Assembly: GCF_019668465.1 (NCBI RefSeq)
Contig: NZ_AP024828.1
Location: forward strand, 496,001 to 560,000
From: Mycobacterium senriense
GTDB taxonomy: Bacteria; Actinomycetota; Actinomycetes; Mycobacteriales; Mycobacteriaceae
Length of the DNA: 64,000 nt
Reading direction: 5' to 3'
The number at the start of each line of letters is the position of its first letter. Within the stretch, counting starts at the first letter, position 1. A program made the position numbers and the translations under genes. The notes below the pieces were generated by a model. The model had not been told where the DNA came from, searched no databases, and worked only from the letters and a program-made list of their open reading frames with translations. This document shows, piece after piece, positions 18,321 through 26,088 of the stretch.

Positions 18321-18986
18321 TTGGCAGCAAAGCACCCCCGGCCGGGCACGGCCAAGGACCGCGCGCTGGACTACGTCAAGACGCAGGTCCTCACCGGCGA
18401 ATTCCCCGGCGGGGAGCTGATCAGCGAGGGCGACGTCGCCACCGCGCTGGGGATGTCGCGCACCCCGGTGCGCGAGGCTTTCCTGCGACTGGAGGCCGAG
18501 GGGCTGCTGCGGCTCTACCCCCAGCGCGGCGCGCTGGTGGTCCCGGTCTCGCCCGACGAGGTGCGGGCGGTGATGGAGGCCCGGCTGGTGCTGGAGCAGT
18601 TCGCGGCCGGCAAGGTGGTCGGGCGCGGACCCGCCGTCTGCGCGATGGTCTTCGAGCGGCAGTCGGGCGAACTGCGGCGGCAGCGCGACGCCGCGGCCGC
18701 GGCCGACTGGCGGGAGTTCCTGGAATCCGACCGCGCCTTCCACGCGATCACCCTCGAAGAATCGGGCAACGCCATCCTGTCGAACTTGTACTCGACGCTG
18801 CGCGACCGCCAGATGCGGATGATCGGGGAATCGGCGCTGCGCGAGCCCGACCGGGTGGCCACGATCATGGCGGAGCATCGGGGCATCGCGGAAGCCTTGC
18901 GCGACGGCGACTTACCGCGCGCACTGCGGGCGGTGCAGACCCACTTGGCCAGCACGGTGCGGGCAATGGGCCTTTCCGTGTTCTAG
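18321..18986 (+). CDS. GntR-family regulator with FCD ligand domain
   Basis: The 221-residue protein has an N-terminal winged helix (GDVATALGMSRTPVREAFLRLEAEGLL, the GntR signature) and a C-terminal FCD domain. The FCD metal/ligand residues are visible as DRAFH, EHRG and QTHLAS. FCD regulators usually bind carboxylic acids or aromatic breakdown products. TTG at 18321 with AGAAGAGAG upstream was chosen; TTG at 18285 in the same frame is possible but would overlap the third operator-like site. It is divergent from the cupin gene and its stop overlaps that of the convergent deacetylase. Confidence 0.88.
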   Translation: MAAKHPRPGTAKDRALDYVKTQVLTGEFPGGELISEGDVATALGMSRTPVREAFLRLEAEGLLRLYPQRGALVVPVSPDEVRAVMEARLVLEQFAAGKVVGRGPAVCAMVFERQSGELRRQRDAAAAADWREFLESDRAFHAITLEESGNAILSNLYSTLRDRQMRMIGESALREPDRVATIMAEHRGIAEALRDGDLPRALRAVQTHLASTVRAMGLSVF

Positions 18987-19642
18987 GACTCGGGTCGCAG
19001 GTGATCGACGGGTGTCCGCATCCGACCGCGGACGATCGGCACACAATCCTCGGGGAGTTGTGTGGTGACCTCCACACCGGAGTGGATGAGTTCGTCGAGA
19101 AATCTCGGTAGCTGCTCCATCGCACCGGTGGGCAGGTCGTGCAGTACCACCACGGTGTGCTGATGGCTGCGGGTATCGGCGAGCGCTCGGCTCACCCATC
19201 CGCCGGGGTCCGCCCAGTCGCGCGGGACGCTGTTCCAGAGTACGCAGGTGTACTTCTCCGCGATGAGGTGATCGACCGCCGCCCGATTCAGGCAGCGCCG
19301 TTCGAGCACGCCCTGCGTTCCCCACGGTCGAAAGTACCGATCGACATCGGCGAAATCTTCCAAAAGCTTTTGTGTGCCGCTGATTTCGTGAATGCCTTCC
19401 GCCGGGGACAGCTCGCCCAGAGGTCGACCATGGGTGAACGAATGATTGCCGATCCGATGCCCCTCACGCACAGCACGCACCATCAGCTCACGTCCCTGCT
19501 GCGAGCAAACCCTCTCCCCGACGACGAAGAAGATGGCGGACACCCGCCGCTGAGCCAGCGCATCGAGAACCCGATCAGTGACACCAGAGGTCGGGCCGTT
19601 GTCAAAGGTCAAAGTGATCTTCGGCGACACATTCTCATGCAT
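18983..19642 (-). CDS. NodB-fold polysaccharide deacetylase with altered motif 1
   Basis: The 219-residue protein is a single NodB domain without signal peptide. Motif 1 reads TFDNGP (12-17): the first Asp (catalytic base) is present, but the second Asp, a metal ligand in the usual TFDDGP, is Asn. Motif 2 HSFTH (67-71) keeps both metal histidines, motif 3 is RPWG (105-108), motif 4 RDW (141-143) and motif 5 LHD (167-169). The family removes acetyl groups from chitin, peptidoglycan or small amides. It is divergent from the TetR gene and may share its operator. A TFDNGP subgroup exists in other bacteria as I recall, so activity is possible. Confidence 0.85.
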   Translation of the reverse strand: MHENVSPKITLTFDNGPTSGVTDRVLDALAQRRVSAIFFVVGERVCSQQGRELMVRAVREGHRIGNHSFTHGRPLGELSPAEGIHEISGTQKLLEDFADVDRYFRPWGTQGVLERRCLNRAAVDHLIAEKYTCVLWNSVPRDWADPGGWVSRALADTRSHQHTVVVLHDLPTGAMEQLPRFLDELIHSGVEVTTQLPEDCVPIVRGRMRTPVDHLRPES

Positions 19643-19669
19643 AGCACGTGCTCACCCGTCACATCATGG

Positions 19670-19699
19670 TTGCCTGACTGATCGATCAGACAGTATGTT
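19670..19699 (+). promoter_or_regulatory. Promoter of the TetR/hydrolase-methyltransferase operon
   Basis: TTGCCT (19670-19675) and TATGTT (19694-19699) stand 18 bases apart, and the TetR ATG at 19731 follows with a GAAGAGGTGAG ribosome site. The spacer is filled by the palindrome annotated below. Confidence 0.5.
19674..19693. promoter_or_regulatory. Putative TetR operator palindrome
   Basis: CTGACTGATCGATCAGACAG contains the perfect 12-base palindrome CTGATCGATCAG and three more symmetric bases on each side. It occupies the spacer between the -35 and -10 boxes, the usual place for TetR autorepression, in the 88-base gap between the divergent deacetylase and TetR genes. Confidence 0.6.
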
Positions 19700-19730
19700 A
19701 TCGGCTATTCGGTAGCGAAGAGGTGAGTCG

Positions 19731-20369
19731 ATGTTGACCACAACAGTTCCGGAGACTCAGCACGACGCTGGTTCGACGGCTGGCGACGCCCGGCAGCGAA
19801 TCCTGCAGACAACGGTGCGGTGCTTCGGCACGTACGGCTACGAGAAATCCTCGATGAAGCTCATCTCGAAAGAGGCCGGCGTTTCGCAGACGCTACTGCA
19901 CTATCACTTCGAGACGAAGGAAAAGCTCTTCCGGGCGGCGATCGACGACATGGCCGAGACCATGTTCTCCACCGCCTCGGCCCGAATGGCGGACTCGGTG
20001 TCCGTGGGTGACAGCCTCACCAAGGCGGGCGATCTGGTCTACACCCTGTTCATCGACAACCTCGACGCCGTCACCTTCATGGTCGAGTTCGCCGCAGCGG
20101 CCAATCACAACGAGTTCTTGCGGGCCGCGTACGTCGACTATCGCGATACCCAGCGCGGGCGGATCGCCGAGCTGCTGCGCACGATCATTGGTGACGATGC
20201 GCCGCCGGGTTTGATAGACGAGACGGTGCATCTCTTCGAAATCGTGCTGCTGGGCATGTCGATGCAGCGTCCGTTCATCTCCGACACTGCACGCTTCCGC
20301 AGCGATTTCGACGCTTTCGCGCGCATGATCGGCACCCACATCACCGAAGGATTGGATCGGAGGCACTGA
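19731..20369 (+). CDS. TetR-family transcriptional regulator
   Basis: The 212-residue protein has a TetR N-terminal domain: ARQRILQTTVRCFGTYGYEKSS, then the helix-turn-helix ISKEAGVSQTLLHYHFETKEKLF at about 45-67. The C-terminal half is a helical ligand domain with no recognised subfamily. Its TGA shares one base with the ATG of the fusion gene, so the two are translated together. With the palindrome between its promoter boxes it probably represses itself, the fusion and perhaps the divergent deacetylase. Confidence 0.92.
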   Translation: MLTTTVPETQHDAGSTAGDARQRILQTTVRCFGTYGYEKSSMKLISKEAGVSQTLLHYHFETKEKLFRAAIDDMAETMFSTASARMADSVSVGDSLTKAGDLVYTLFIDNLDAVTFMVEFAAAANHNEFLRAAYVDYRDTQRGRIAELLRTIIGDDAPPGLIDETVHLFEIVLLGMSMQRPFISDTARFRSDFDAFARMIGTHITEGLDRRH

Positions 20370-22189
20370 TGACCCCGGAGACCATGGCGGCGGTGCCACC
20401 GATGGCCGAAGATGCGGTGACCGGATCCGGTGCCAGACGTATCTTCGTGCGCCGCTACGACAACGACAATGCCGACTATGTCTTGGTGCTGGTGCATGGG
20501 ACCGCCGGGAACAGCGAAGGCTATGACAAGTTCGCCGAGCACATGCGCCGCCATTATCGAGCGGCGGTCTATTCGTTCGACCTCACCGGGCACGGTCGCA
20601 CCGAAGGCAAGGCGGGGGTGTTCAGCTTCGAAGCCTTCCTCGAAGACACCAGGGCAGTAACCGATTACGCCGCACGACGCACTTCGCTGCCCGTCGTCGT
20701 GCACGGCGCGAGCCAGGGCGGCGAAGTCGCGTTCCACGCACTCGACGCGTGTCCGGCCGTGGTGGCCGGTGTGTGCATGAACATCCTGTTGAACCACGAG
20801 GCGCCAATGAGCTTGGCGATCCGGTTGTTTCAGTCGCGCCCAGCGCAGTACGCGGCAGGCAAGATCGGTGATCGGCTGCCGATCCCGCTGCGGCGGTTCA
20901 TTGACTTCAAAGCCGCCTACCAAGAAGACCCCGGATTGCTGGAGACGAAGAAAAAGGACCCGCTGTACGTCTGGTCGTATGGGTTCAAGAGTTACCACTC
21001 GGTGTTCAACTATGTCCCGTCACTGCCCGCCGCCGCCAATACCAAACCTGTTCTGATCACCTGCGGCGAGCACGATGAAATCGTCGGCGCCGAGCACTGC
21101 CGGGCATGCTTCGAACGGATCGGCGGGACCAAAGACTTTTTCATGATGCCCGGTGGCGGTCATCAGCTCATGTTGTTCGACAGAAACGTCTACAGTCGAG
21201 TCATCGACTCGTGGATTCGGGAGCGGGTGCTCGGCAAGGCCCAATCATGGGAAGCGGCAATCGAACCCGAAGAGCGAAGCTACTTCGAGTTTCTCGAACG
21301 TGAACGCGCCAACGACGTCGCTGGTGAGCCCGAGTACCGCTATTCGATGATCGATCGCGCACTGATGCGGCTCTGCAACGGCACCATCGAGCGCGGGGTC
21401 CGTTACTTCTCCAACGCCGACGTCAGCGCACAGTGGCGCTTCACCGCCGAACTGGTCAGCCAAATCGACTACACCGCATGGGATTTCATACGCGATTACC
21501 TGCCGTCTACGCATACTCAACGCCCGCAGATGGCGGTGGTCGGCTGCGGCAGCGGCGGGGCGATCGCGGGATTGCTGGAACGATATCCGGAGCTGTGCGA
21601 ATGGGACATCGTCGGCGTCGACGTCGACTACAAAGCGATCGGCGCAGCCCGAAAGCGCTTCGCCGACCAGCCCGAGGTGAACTTTATTGTCGGTGACGCA
21701 CGAGAAGCGGATGTGTTGGCGGACAGTCGGTTCGATGTTGTCTACCTGCACGGAGTTCTCGACCATTGCACCGAGCATCGCCGCCTGTTCGACAGCGTAT
21801 TACGCGCGCTGAAGCCGGGCGGCCGGATGTTCTATGTCACACCGGACCGCAACCTGTTCACCTGGCTTTGCTTCGTCGCGATCGGGCCGCTGTACGTGTT
21901 CGGTCTGCACAAGACCAACCACGACTTTCGGCGATTCCCCCGCCCAGCGGAGTTGAATCGCCTGCTTCAGGACGCCGGTTTCGAGCTGCTGCCCAGACGA
22001 GGCCGGCCGACCGCACCGGCCATGATCGGCCTCGAGTACAAGTCCGGGATGAATCCGTTCCCGGTCAGGAGGTCGGTGCGCACTCGCATCCTCGACGACA
22101 AGATCTTCAAGCACACCAACCCCAGGTGGTGGTTGCGCGACGGCTTCATCGGCGAGTATGTGGGAGCGGCCCAAAAACCGAGTCGATGA
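20369..22189 (+). CDS. Fused alpha/beta hydrolase - SAM-dependent methyltransferase
   Basis: One 606-residue protein holds two enzymes. Residues 35-290 form a monoacylglycerol-lipase-like alpha/beta hydrolase: HGTAG (43-47), DLTGHG (71-76), nucleophile GASQGG with Ser115, acid Asp236 in GEHD, His265 in GGGH. Residues 330-600 form a class I methyltransferase: SAM loop VVGCGSGGAIAG (390-401), acidic strand end VGVDVD (415-420), GDAREAD (442-448), and ALKPGGRMFYVTPDR (480-494). Both active sites look intact. A hydrophobic FTWLCFVAIGPLYVFGL patch (497-513) suggests a lipid or membrane-associated substrate. The region is less GC-rich than its neighbours, suggesting later acquisition. The natural substrate is unknown to me. 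Confidence 0.9.
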   Translation: MTPETMAAVPPMAEDAVTGSGARRIFVRRYDNDNADYVLVLVHGTAGNSEGYDKFAEHMRRHYRAAVYSFDLTGHGRTEGKAGVFSFEAFLEDTRAVTDYAARRTSLPVVVHGASQGGEVAFHALDACPAVVAGVCMNILLNHEAPMSLAIRLFQSRPAQYAAGKIGDRLPIPLRRFIDFKAAYQEDPGLLETKKKDPLYVWSYGFKSYHSVFNYVPSLPAAANTKPVLITCGEHDEIVGAEHCRACFERIGGTKDFFMMPGGGHQLMLFDRNVYSRVIDSWIRERVLGKAQSWEAAIEPEERSYFEFLERERANDVAGEPEYRYSMIDRALMRLCNGTIERGVRYFSNADVSAQWRFTAELVSQIDYTAWDFIRDYLPSTHTQRPQMAVVGCGSGGAIAGLLERYPELCEWDIVGVDVDYKAIGAARKRFADQPEVNFIVGDAREADVLADSRFDVVYLHGVLDHCTEHRRLFDSVLRALKPGGRMFYVTPDRNLFTWLCFVAIGPLYVFGLHKTNHDFRRFPRPAELNRLLQDAGFELLPRRGRPTAPAMIGLEYKSGMNPFPVRRSVRTRILDDKIFKHTNPRWWLRDGFIGEYVGAAQKPSR

Positions 22190-22250
22190 TATTTCGAGTT
22201 CAGTGCTCGAAACTTCGTACCGTGCAGATTTGCCGGCCCCCGGTGGGCCG

Positions 22251-23339
22251 CTAGCCGATCAGCACGGCATAGCGCGGCTTGATCACCTCGTCGATGATCG
22301 CCAACCGCTCGTCGAACGGGATGAAAGCGGATTTCATCGCGTTAATGGTGAAGCGCTCGAGGTCGCTCCACCCGTAGCCGAAAGCCTCTACCAGCCGGTG
22401 CATTTCGCGGCTCATGAAGGTATCGCTCATCAGCCGGTTGTCGGTGTTGACGGTCACCCGGAAGCGGGTTCGGGCCAGCAGATCGAACGGATGCTCGGCG
22501 ATGCTCTTGACGGCACCGGTCTGCACGTTGGAGCTGGGGCACAGTTCCAGCGGAATTCGCTTGTCGCGCAGGATGGATGCCTGTTGACCCAGCCGGACTT
22601 GCCCGTCGTCTGACACCTCGATGTCGTCGACGATGCGTACCCCGTGGCCCAGCCGGTCCGCACCGCAGAAGGCGATCGCCTCATGGATGGACGGCAGCCC
22701 GAACGCCTCGCCGGCGTGAATGGTGAAGCGGGCGTTGTGGTCTCGCATGTACTCGAAGGCGTCCAGGTGCCGCGTCGGCGGGTTGCCGGCCTCGGCGCCG
22801 GCGATGTCGAACCCGACGACTCCCTTGTCCCGGAATCGGATCGCCAGCTCGGCGATCTCCCGGGACACCGCCGCGTGCCGCATCGCGGTGACCAACAGCC
22901 GCACCACGATCGGGCGATTCGAGGCGGCACACGCCTTCTCGCCGTCGGCGAAGCCGGCCAGCACGGCGTCCACGATCGCGTCGAAGGACAGCCCCCGGTC
23001 GATATGCAGCTCGGGGGCGAACCGAACCTCCGCGTACACCACCGAGTCCGCGGCCAGATCCTCCACGCACTCGTAGGCGACCCGATGCAGCGCCTCCGGT
23101 GTCTGCATCACGGCCACGGTGTGCGAAAACGGCTCCAGGTAGCGCTCCAGCGAACCGCTGTGCGAACGGGTGCGAAACCACGTGGCCAGCTCGTCGACGT
23201 CGGTGGCGGGCAGGCCGTCGTAGCCGACCTGCCCGGCGATCTCCAGCACGGTCGACGGGCGCAGCCCGCCGTCGAGGTGATCGTGCAGCAGGGCCTTGGG
23301 GGCCTTTCTGATCTGCTCCAGCCCTAGGGGTGCGGTCAT
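22251..23339 (-). CDS. add: Adenosine deaminase
   Basis: The enzyme converts adenosine and deoxyadenosine to (deoxy)inosine. The 362-residue protein has the zinc motif [12 protein letters not shown] near residue 20, HAGEAFG with the catalytic Glu, [11 protein letters not shown], and NTDNRLMS, where a zinc ligand Asp is kept. ATG at 23339 gives [21 protein letters not shown] and overlaps the deoA stop as ATGA; the longer open frame to 23399 is ignored. Third gene of the cdd-deoA-add operon, as in Rv3315c-Rv3313c. Confidence 0.96.
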   Translation of the reverse strand: MTAPLGLEQIRKAPKALLHDHLDGGLRPSTVLEIAGQVGYDGLPATDVDELATWFRTRSHSGSLERYLEPFSHTVAVMQTPEALHRVAYECVEDLAADSVVYAEVRFAPELHIDRGLSFDAIVDAVLAGFADGEKACAASNRPIVVRLLVTAMRHAAVSREIAELAIRFRDKGVVGFDIAGAEAGNPPTRHLDAFEYMRDHNARFTIHAGEAFGLPSIHEAIAFCGADRLGHGVRIVDDIEVSDDGQVRLGQQASILRDKRIPLELCPSSNVQTGAVKSIAEHPFDLLARTRFRVTVNTDNRLMSDTFMSREMHRLVEAFGYGWSDLERFTINAMKSAFIPFDERLAIIDEVIKPRYAVLIG

Positions 23340-24619
23340 GTGACGATCCGATCGATGATCAGCGGTCGGGGGGCCGGTGGTGTGCCGTCGACGCTCCACC
23401 CGCCGTCCAACTCGGCGAGCGCGGCGGCGAAGCGCTCCGGGGTGTCGGTGTAGAGAGTGAACAACGGCTCACCGGCGATGACCGGCTCGCCGGGGCGGCG
23501 GTGGATCCGGATACCCGCGCCCAACTGCACGCGTTCACCCGGACGGGACCTGCCCGCGCCGAGCCGCCATGCCCCCAGCCCCACTGCCATCGCGTCGATA
23601 TCGCCCATTGTGCCGCCCCGGGGGGCGATCACGGTCTCGGCATGCCCGGCGACGGGCAACGGCACCGACAAATCGCCGCCCTGGGCCGCGATGAGCCGGC
23701 GGAACCGGTCCATCGCGGTGCCGTCGCGCAGGGTGTCGGCGGGATCGCGGTCGTCGATCCCGGCCAGCTCGAGCATCTCGGAGGCCAGCCGCAGCGTCAG
23801 CTCGACGACGTCGGGCGGGCCTCCCCCGGCCAGCACCTCGAGCGACTCGGCGACCTCCAGGGCATTGCCGACGGTCGCGCCCAGCGGGCGGTTCATGTCG
23901 GTCAGCAGGGCGCGGGTGGGCACCCCGTGCGCCGCGCCCAGCTCGACCATGGTGTGCGCCAGCTCGCGGCACCGCCACTCGGAGTCCAGCAATGCCCCCG
24001 AGCCGACCTTGACGTCGAGCACCAGCGCGCCGGCCCCCTCGGCCAGCTTCTTGCTCATCACCGAGCTGGCGATCAGCGGCAGCGATTCGACCGTCGCGGT
24101 GATGTCGCGCAGCGCGTACAGCTTGGCGTCGGCCGGGGCCAGGTCACCGGCGGCGAAGATGGCCGCGCCGACCTCGCGCAGCTGGTCGCGCACGCGCCGG
24201 CTGGACAGCTCGGCGCTGAATCCGGCGATGGAGTCCAACTTGTCCAGGGTGCCGCCGGTGTGGCCGAGCCCCCGTCCCGACGCCTGCGGGACGGCGGCTC
24301 CGCAGGCGGCGACGACGGGAACCAGGGGCAGGGTGATCTTGTCCCCCACCCCGCCGGTGGAGTGCTTGTCGACCGTCCGCAGGCCCAGGTCGCCGAAATC
24401 GAGCGTGTCGCCCGAGGCCAGCATCGCCGCCGTCCACCGGGCGGTCTCGCCGGGATCCATGCCGCGCAGCAGGATCGCCATCAGCAGCGCCGCCATCTGC
24501 TCCTCGGCCACCCGGCCGTCGGTGTAGGCGCCGATGACCCAGTCGATGGCGGCGTCGGACAACCGGCCGCCGTCGCGCTTGGTCCTGATCACCGTGGGCG
24601 CGTCGAACGCGGCGGCCAT
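23336..24619 (-). CDS. deoA: Thymidine phosphorylase
   Basis: This 427-residue enzyme splits thymidine and deoxyuridine with phosphate. The pyrimidine phosphorylase signature [18 protein letters not shown] is present, together with the phosphate-binding [10 protein letters not shown] and VKVGSGA segments. It starts inside the cdd stop (TGATG, one shared base) and ends in the add start (ATGA), so all three proteins are translationally coupled. Its product deoxyribose 1-phosphate may be handled by PmmB, encoded 11 kb away. Confidence 0.96.
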   Translation of the reverse strand: MAAAFDAPTVIRTKRDGGRLSDAAIDWVIGAYTDGRVAEEQMAALLMAILLRGMDPGETARWTAAMLASGDTLDFGDLGLRTVDKHSTGGVGDKITLPLVPVVAACGAAVPQASGRGLGHTGGTLDKLDSIAGFSAELSSRRVRDQLREVGAAIFAAGDLAPADAKLYALRDITATVESLPLIASSVMSKKLAEGAGALVLDVKVGSGALLDSEWRCRELAHTMVELGAAHGVPTRALLTDMNRPLGATVGNALEVAESLEVLAGGGPPDVVELTLRLASEMLELAGIDDRDPADTLRDGTAMDRFRRLIAAQGGDLSVPLPVAGHAETVIAPRGGTMGDIDAMAVGLGAWRLGAGRSRPGERVQLGAGIRIHRRPGEPVIAGEPLFTLYTDTPERFAAALAELDGGWSVDGTPPAPRPLIIDRIVT

Positions 24620-25020
24620 CAGCCGCGCCCCGCGGCCAGGTCGTCGGGGCCGAAGGCGTCCGGCAGCAGGTCAGCGAGCCGGCGCGGGCCGGCCGGGTGG
24701 TCGATCAGCAGCTCGGGGCCGCCGTGTTCGAGCAGCACCTGACGGCACCGCCCGCACGGCATCAGCACCGATCCGCGCCCGTCCACGCATGCCAGCGCCA
24801 CCAGGCGGCCACCGCCGGTGGCATGCAGGGCGCACACCACCGCACATTCGGCACAGAGACCAAGGCCATATGAGATGTTCTCCACATTGCAACCGGTGAC
24901 CACCCGGCCGTCGTCGACCAGTGCGGCCGCCCCGACCCGGAATCGCGAGTAGGGTGCATAAGCCCCCGCAGAGACATCGATTGCCTTGTCCCGCAACGTT
25001 TTCCAGTCGATCTCAGGCAT
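24619..25020 (-). CDS. cdd: Cytidine deaminase
   Basis: The 133-residue zinc enzyme deaminates cytidine and deoxycytidine to uridines. The active site is visible as NVENISYGLGLCAECAV, with the zinc cysteine and the proton-shuttle Glu, and PCGRCRQVL with the two remaining cysteines. ATG at 25020 (MPEIDW) was chosen because it aligns with the M. tuberculosis protein (MPDVDW); ATG at 25041 would add seven residues. It is the first gene of the salvage operon and is divergent from sdhC. Confidence 0.95.
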   Translation of the reverse strand: MPEIDWKTLRDKAIDVSAGAYAPYSRFRVGAAALVDDGRVVTGCNVENISYGLGLCAECAVVCALHATGGGRLVALACVDGRGSVLMPCGRCRQVLLEHGGPELLIDHPAGPRRLADLLPDAFGPDDLAAGRG

Positions 25021-25168
25021 CACGAAACCCCGCTCACCCATCGTCGATTCCGACAGTCACCCTAGCCGCAAAACGGCATTTCGCTTGGCGGACATTGGCC
25101 CAAGTCACACCGTGTCCGAGCTAAGCTCAAGTGCCCGGAGTGGCTGACGTCGAAGTCGGAAGAAGGCG

Positions 25169-25618
25169 GTGAGGACTGGGGTGACTACGCAACCGACGAC
25201 CGCAAATCCGGCGGCACCGGTATCGGCTCCCTCGCGCAAACGCAGGCCACCACGGACGCTGTACCGCGGCGACCCCGGCATGTGGGCATGGGTACTGCAC
25301 CGGATCAGCGGTGCGACGATCTTCTTTTTCCTGTTCGTCCACGTGCTCGACGCCGCCATGCTGCGGGTGAGCCCACAGACCTACAACGCGGTGATCCACG
25401 ACTACCAGATGCCCGTCGTCGGCCTGATGGAATACGGCCTGGTCGCGGCGGTGCTCTTCCACGGCCTGAACGGGATCCGGGTGATCCTGATCGACTTCTG
25501 GTCCGAGGGCCCGCGCCACCAGAAACTGATGTTCTGGATCGTCGGAATCGTGTTCCTGCTGCTGATGGTCCCGGCCGGCGTGGTGACGGTCATCCACATG
25601 ATGGAGCACTTCCGATGA
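25169..25618 (+). CDS. sdhC: Succinate dehydrogenase cytochrome b556 subunit SdhC
   Basis: The membrane subunit anchors the complex and helps bind heme and quinone. After a polar leader, MWAWVLHRISGATIFFFLFVHVLD begins three membrane helices (about 45-68, 85-105, 118-142); the HRISG motif and VLFHGLNGIR, with a probable heme ligand, are typical. GTG at 25169 follows AGAAGG; GTG at 25181 is possible, and annotations that start at MW lose the leader. Its stop overlaps sdhD in ATGA. Confidence 0.93.
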   Translation: MRTGVTTQPTTANPAAPVSAPSRKRRPPRTLYRGDPGMWAWVLHRISGATIFFFLFVHVLDAAMLRVSPQTYNAVIHDYQMPVVGLMEYGLVAAVLFHGLNGIRVILIDFWSEGPRHQKLMFWIVGIVFLLLMVPAGVVTVIHMMEHFR

Positions 25619-26085
25619 GCAGCCCGGACCTGCAGCTGGGCCGGGGCGAGGTCGCCCCGGTCAAACAGCGCCTCTACGACCGTCCCGCCAGCCTGGACAA
25701 CCCCCGCTCGCCGCGGCGGCGGGCCGGCATCCCCAACTTCGAGAAGTTCGCCTGGCTGTTCATGCGGTTCTCCGGGATCGCGCTGTTCGTGCTGGCGATC
25801 GGCCACCTGTTCATCATGCTGATGTGGGATGACGGGGTTTACCGCATCGACTTCAACTACGTGGCGCAGCGCTGGGCGTCGCCGTTCTGGCAGTTCTGGG
25901 ACCTCGCGCTGCTGTGGCTGGCACAGCTGCACGGCGGCAACGGGCTGCGCACCATCATCGACGACTACAGCCGCAAGGACAGCACCCGGTTCTGGCTCAA
26001 CAGCCTGCTGCTGTTGTCCATGGGCTTCACGCTGGCGCTGGGCACCTATGTGCTGCTGACATTCGACCCCAACATCGGAGGCTGA
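25615..26085 (+). CDS. sdhD: Succinate dehydrogenase membrane subunit SdhD
   Basis: The 156-residue protein has a polar N terminus and three membrane helices (about 50-75, 92-112, 127-150). AQLHGGNGLRTIIDDYSR resembles the heme- and quinone-site segment of SdhD proteins. It starts within the sdhC stop and is followed three bases later by sdhA. The separate overlapping frame from 25282 is not used. Confidence 0.92.
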   Translation: MSSPDLQLGRGEVAPVKQRLYDRPASLDNPRSPRRRAGIPNFEKFAWLFMRFSGIALFVLAIGHLFIMLMWDDGVYRIDFNYVAQRWASPFWQFWDLALLWLAQLHGGNGLRTIIDDYSRKDSTRFWLNSLLLLSMGFTLALGTYVLLTFDPNIGG

Positions 26086-26088
26086 CCC

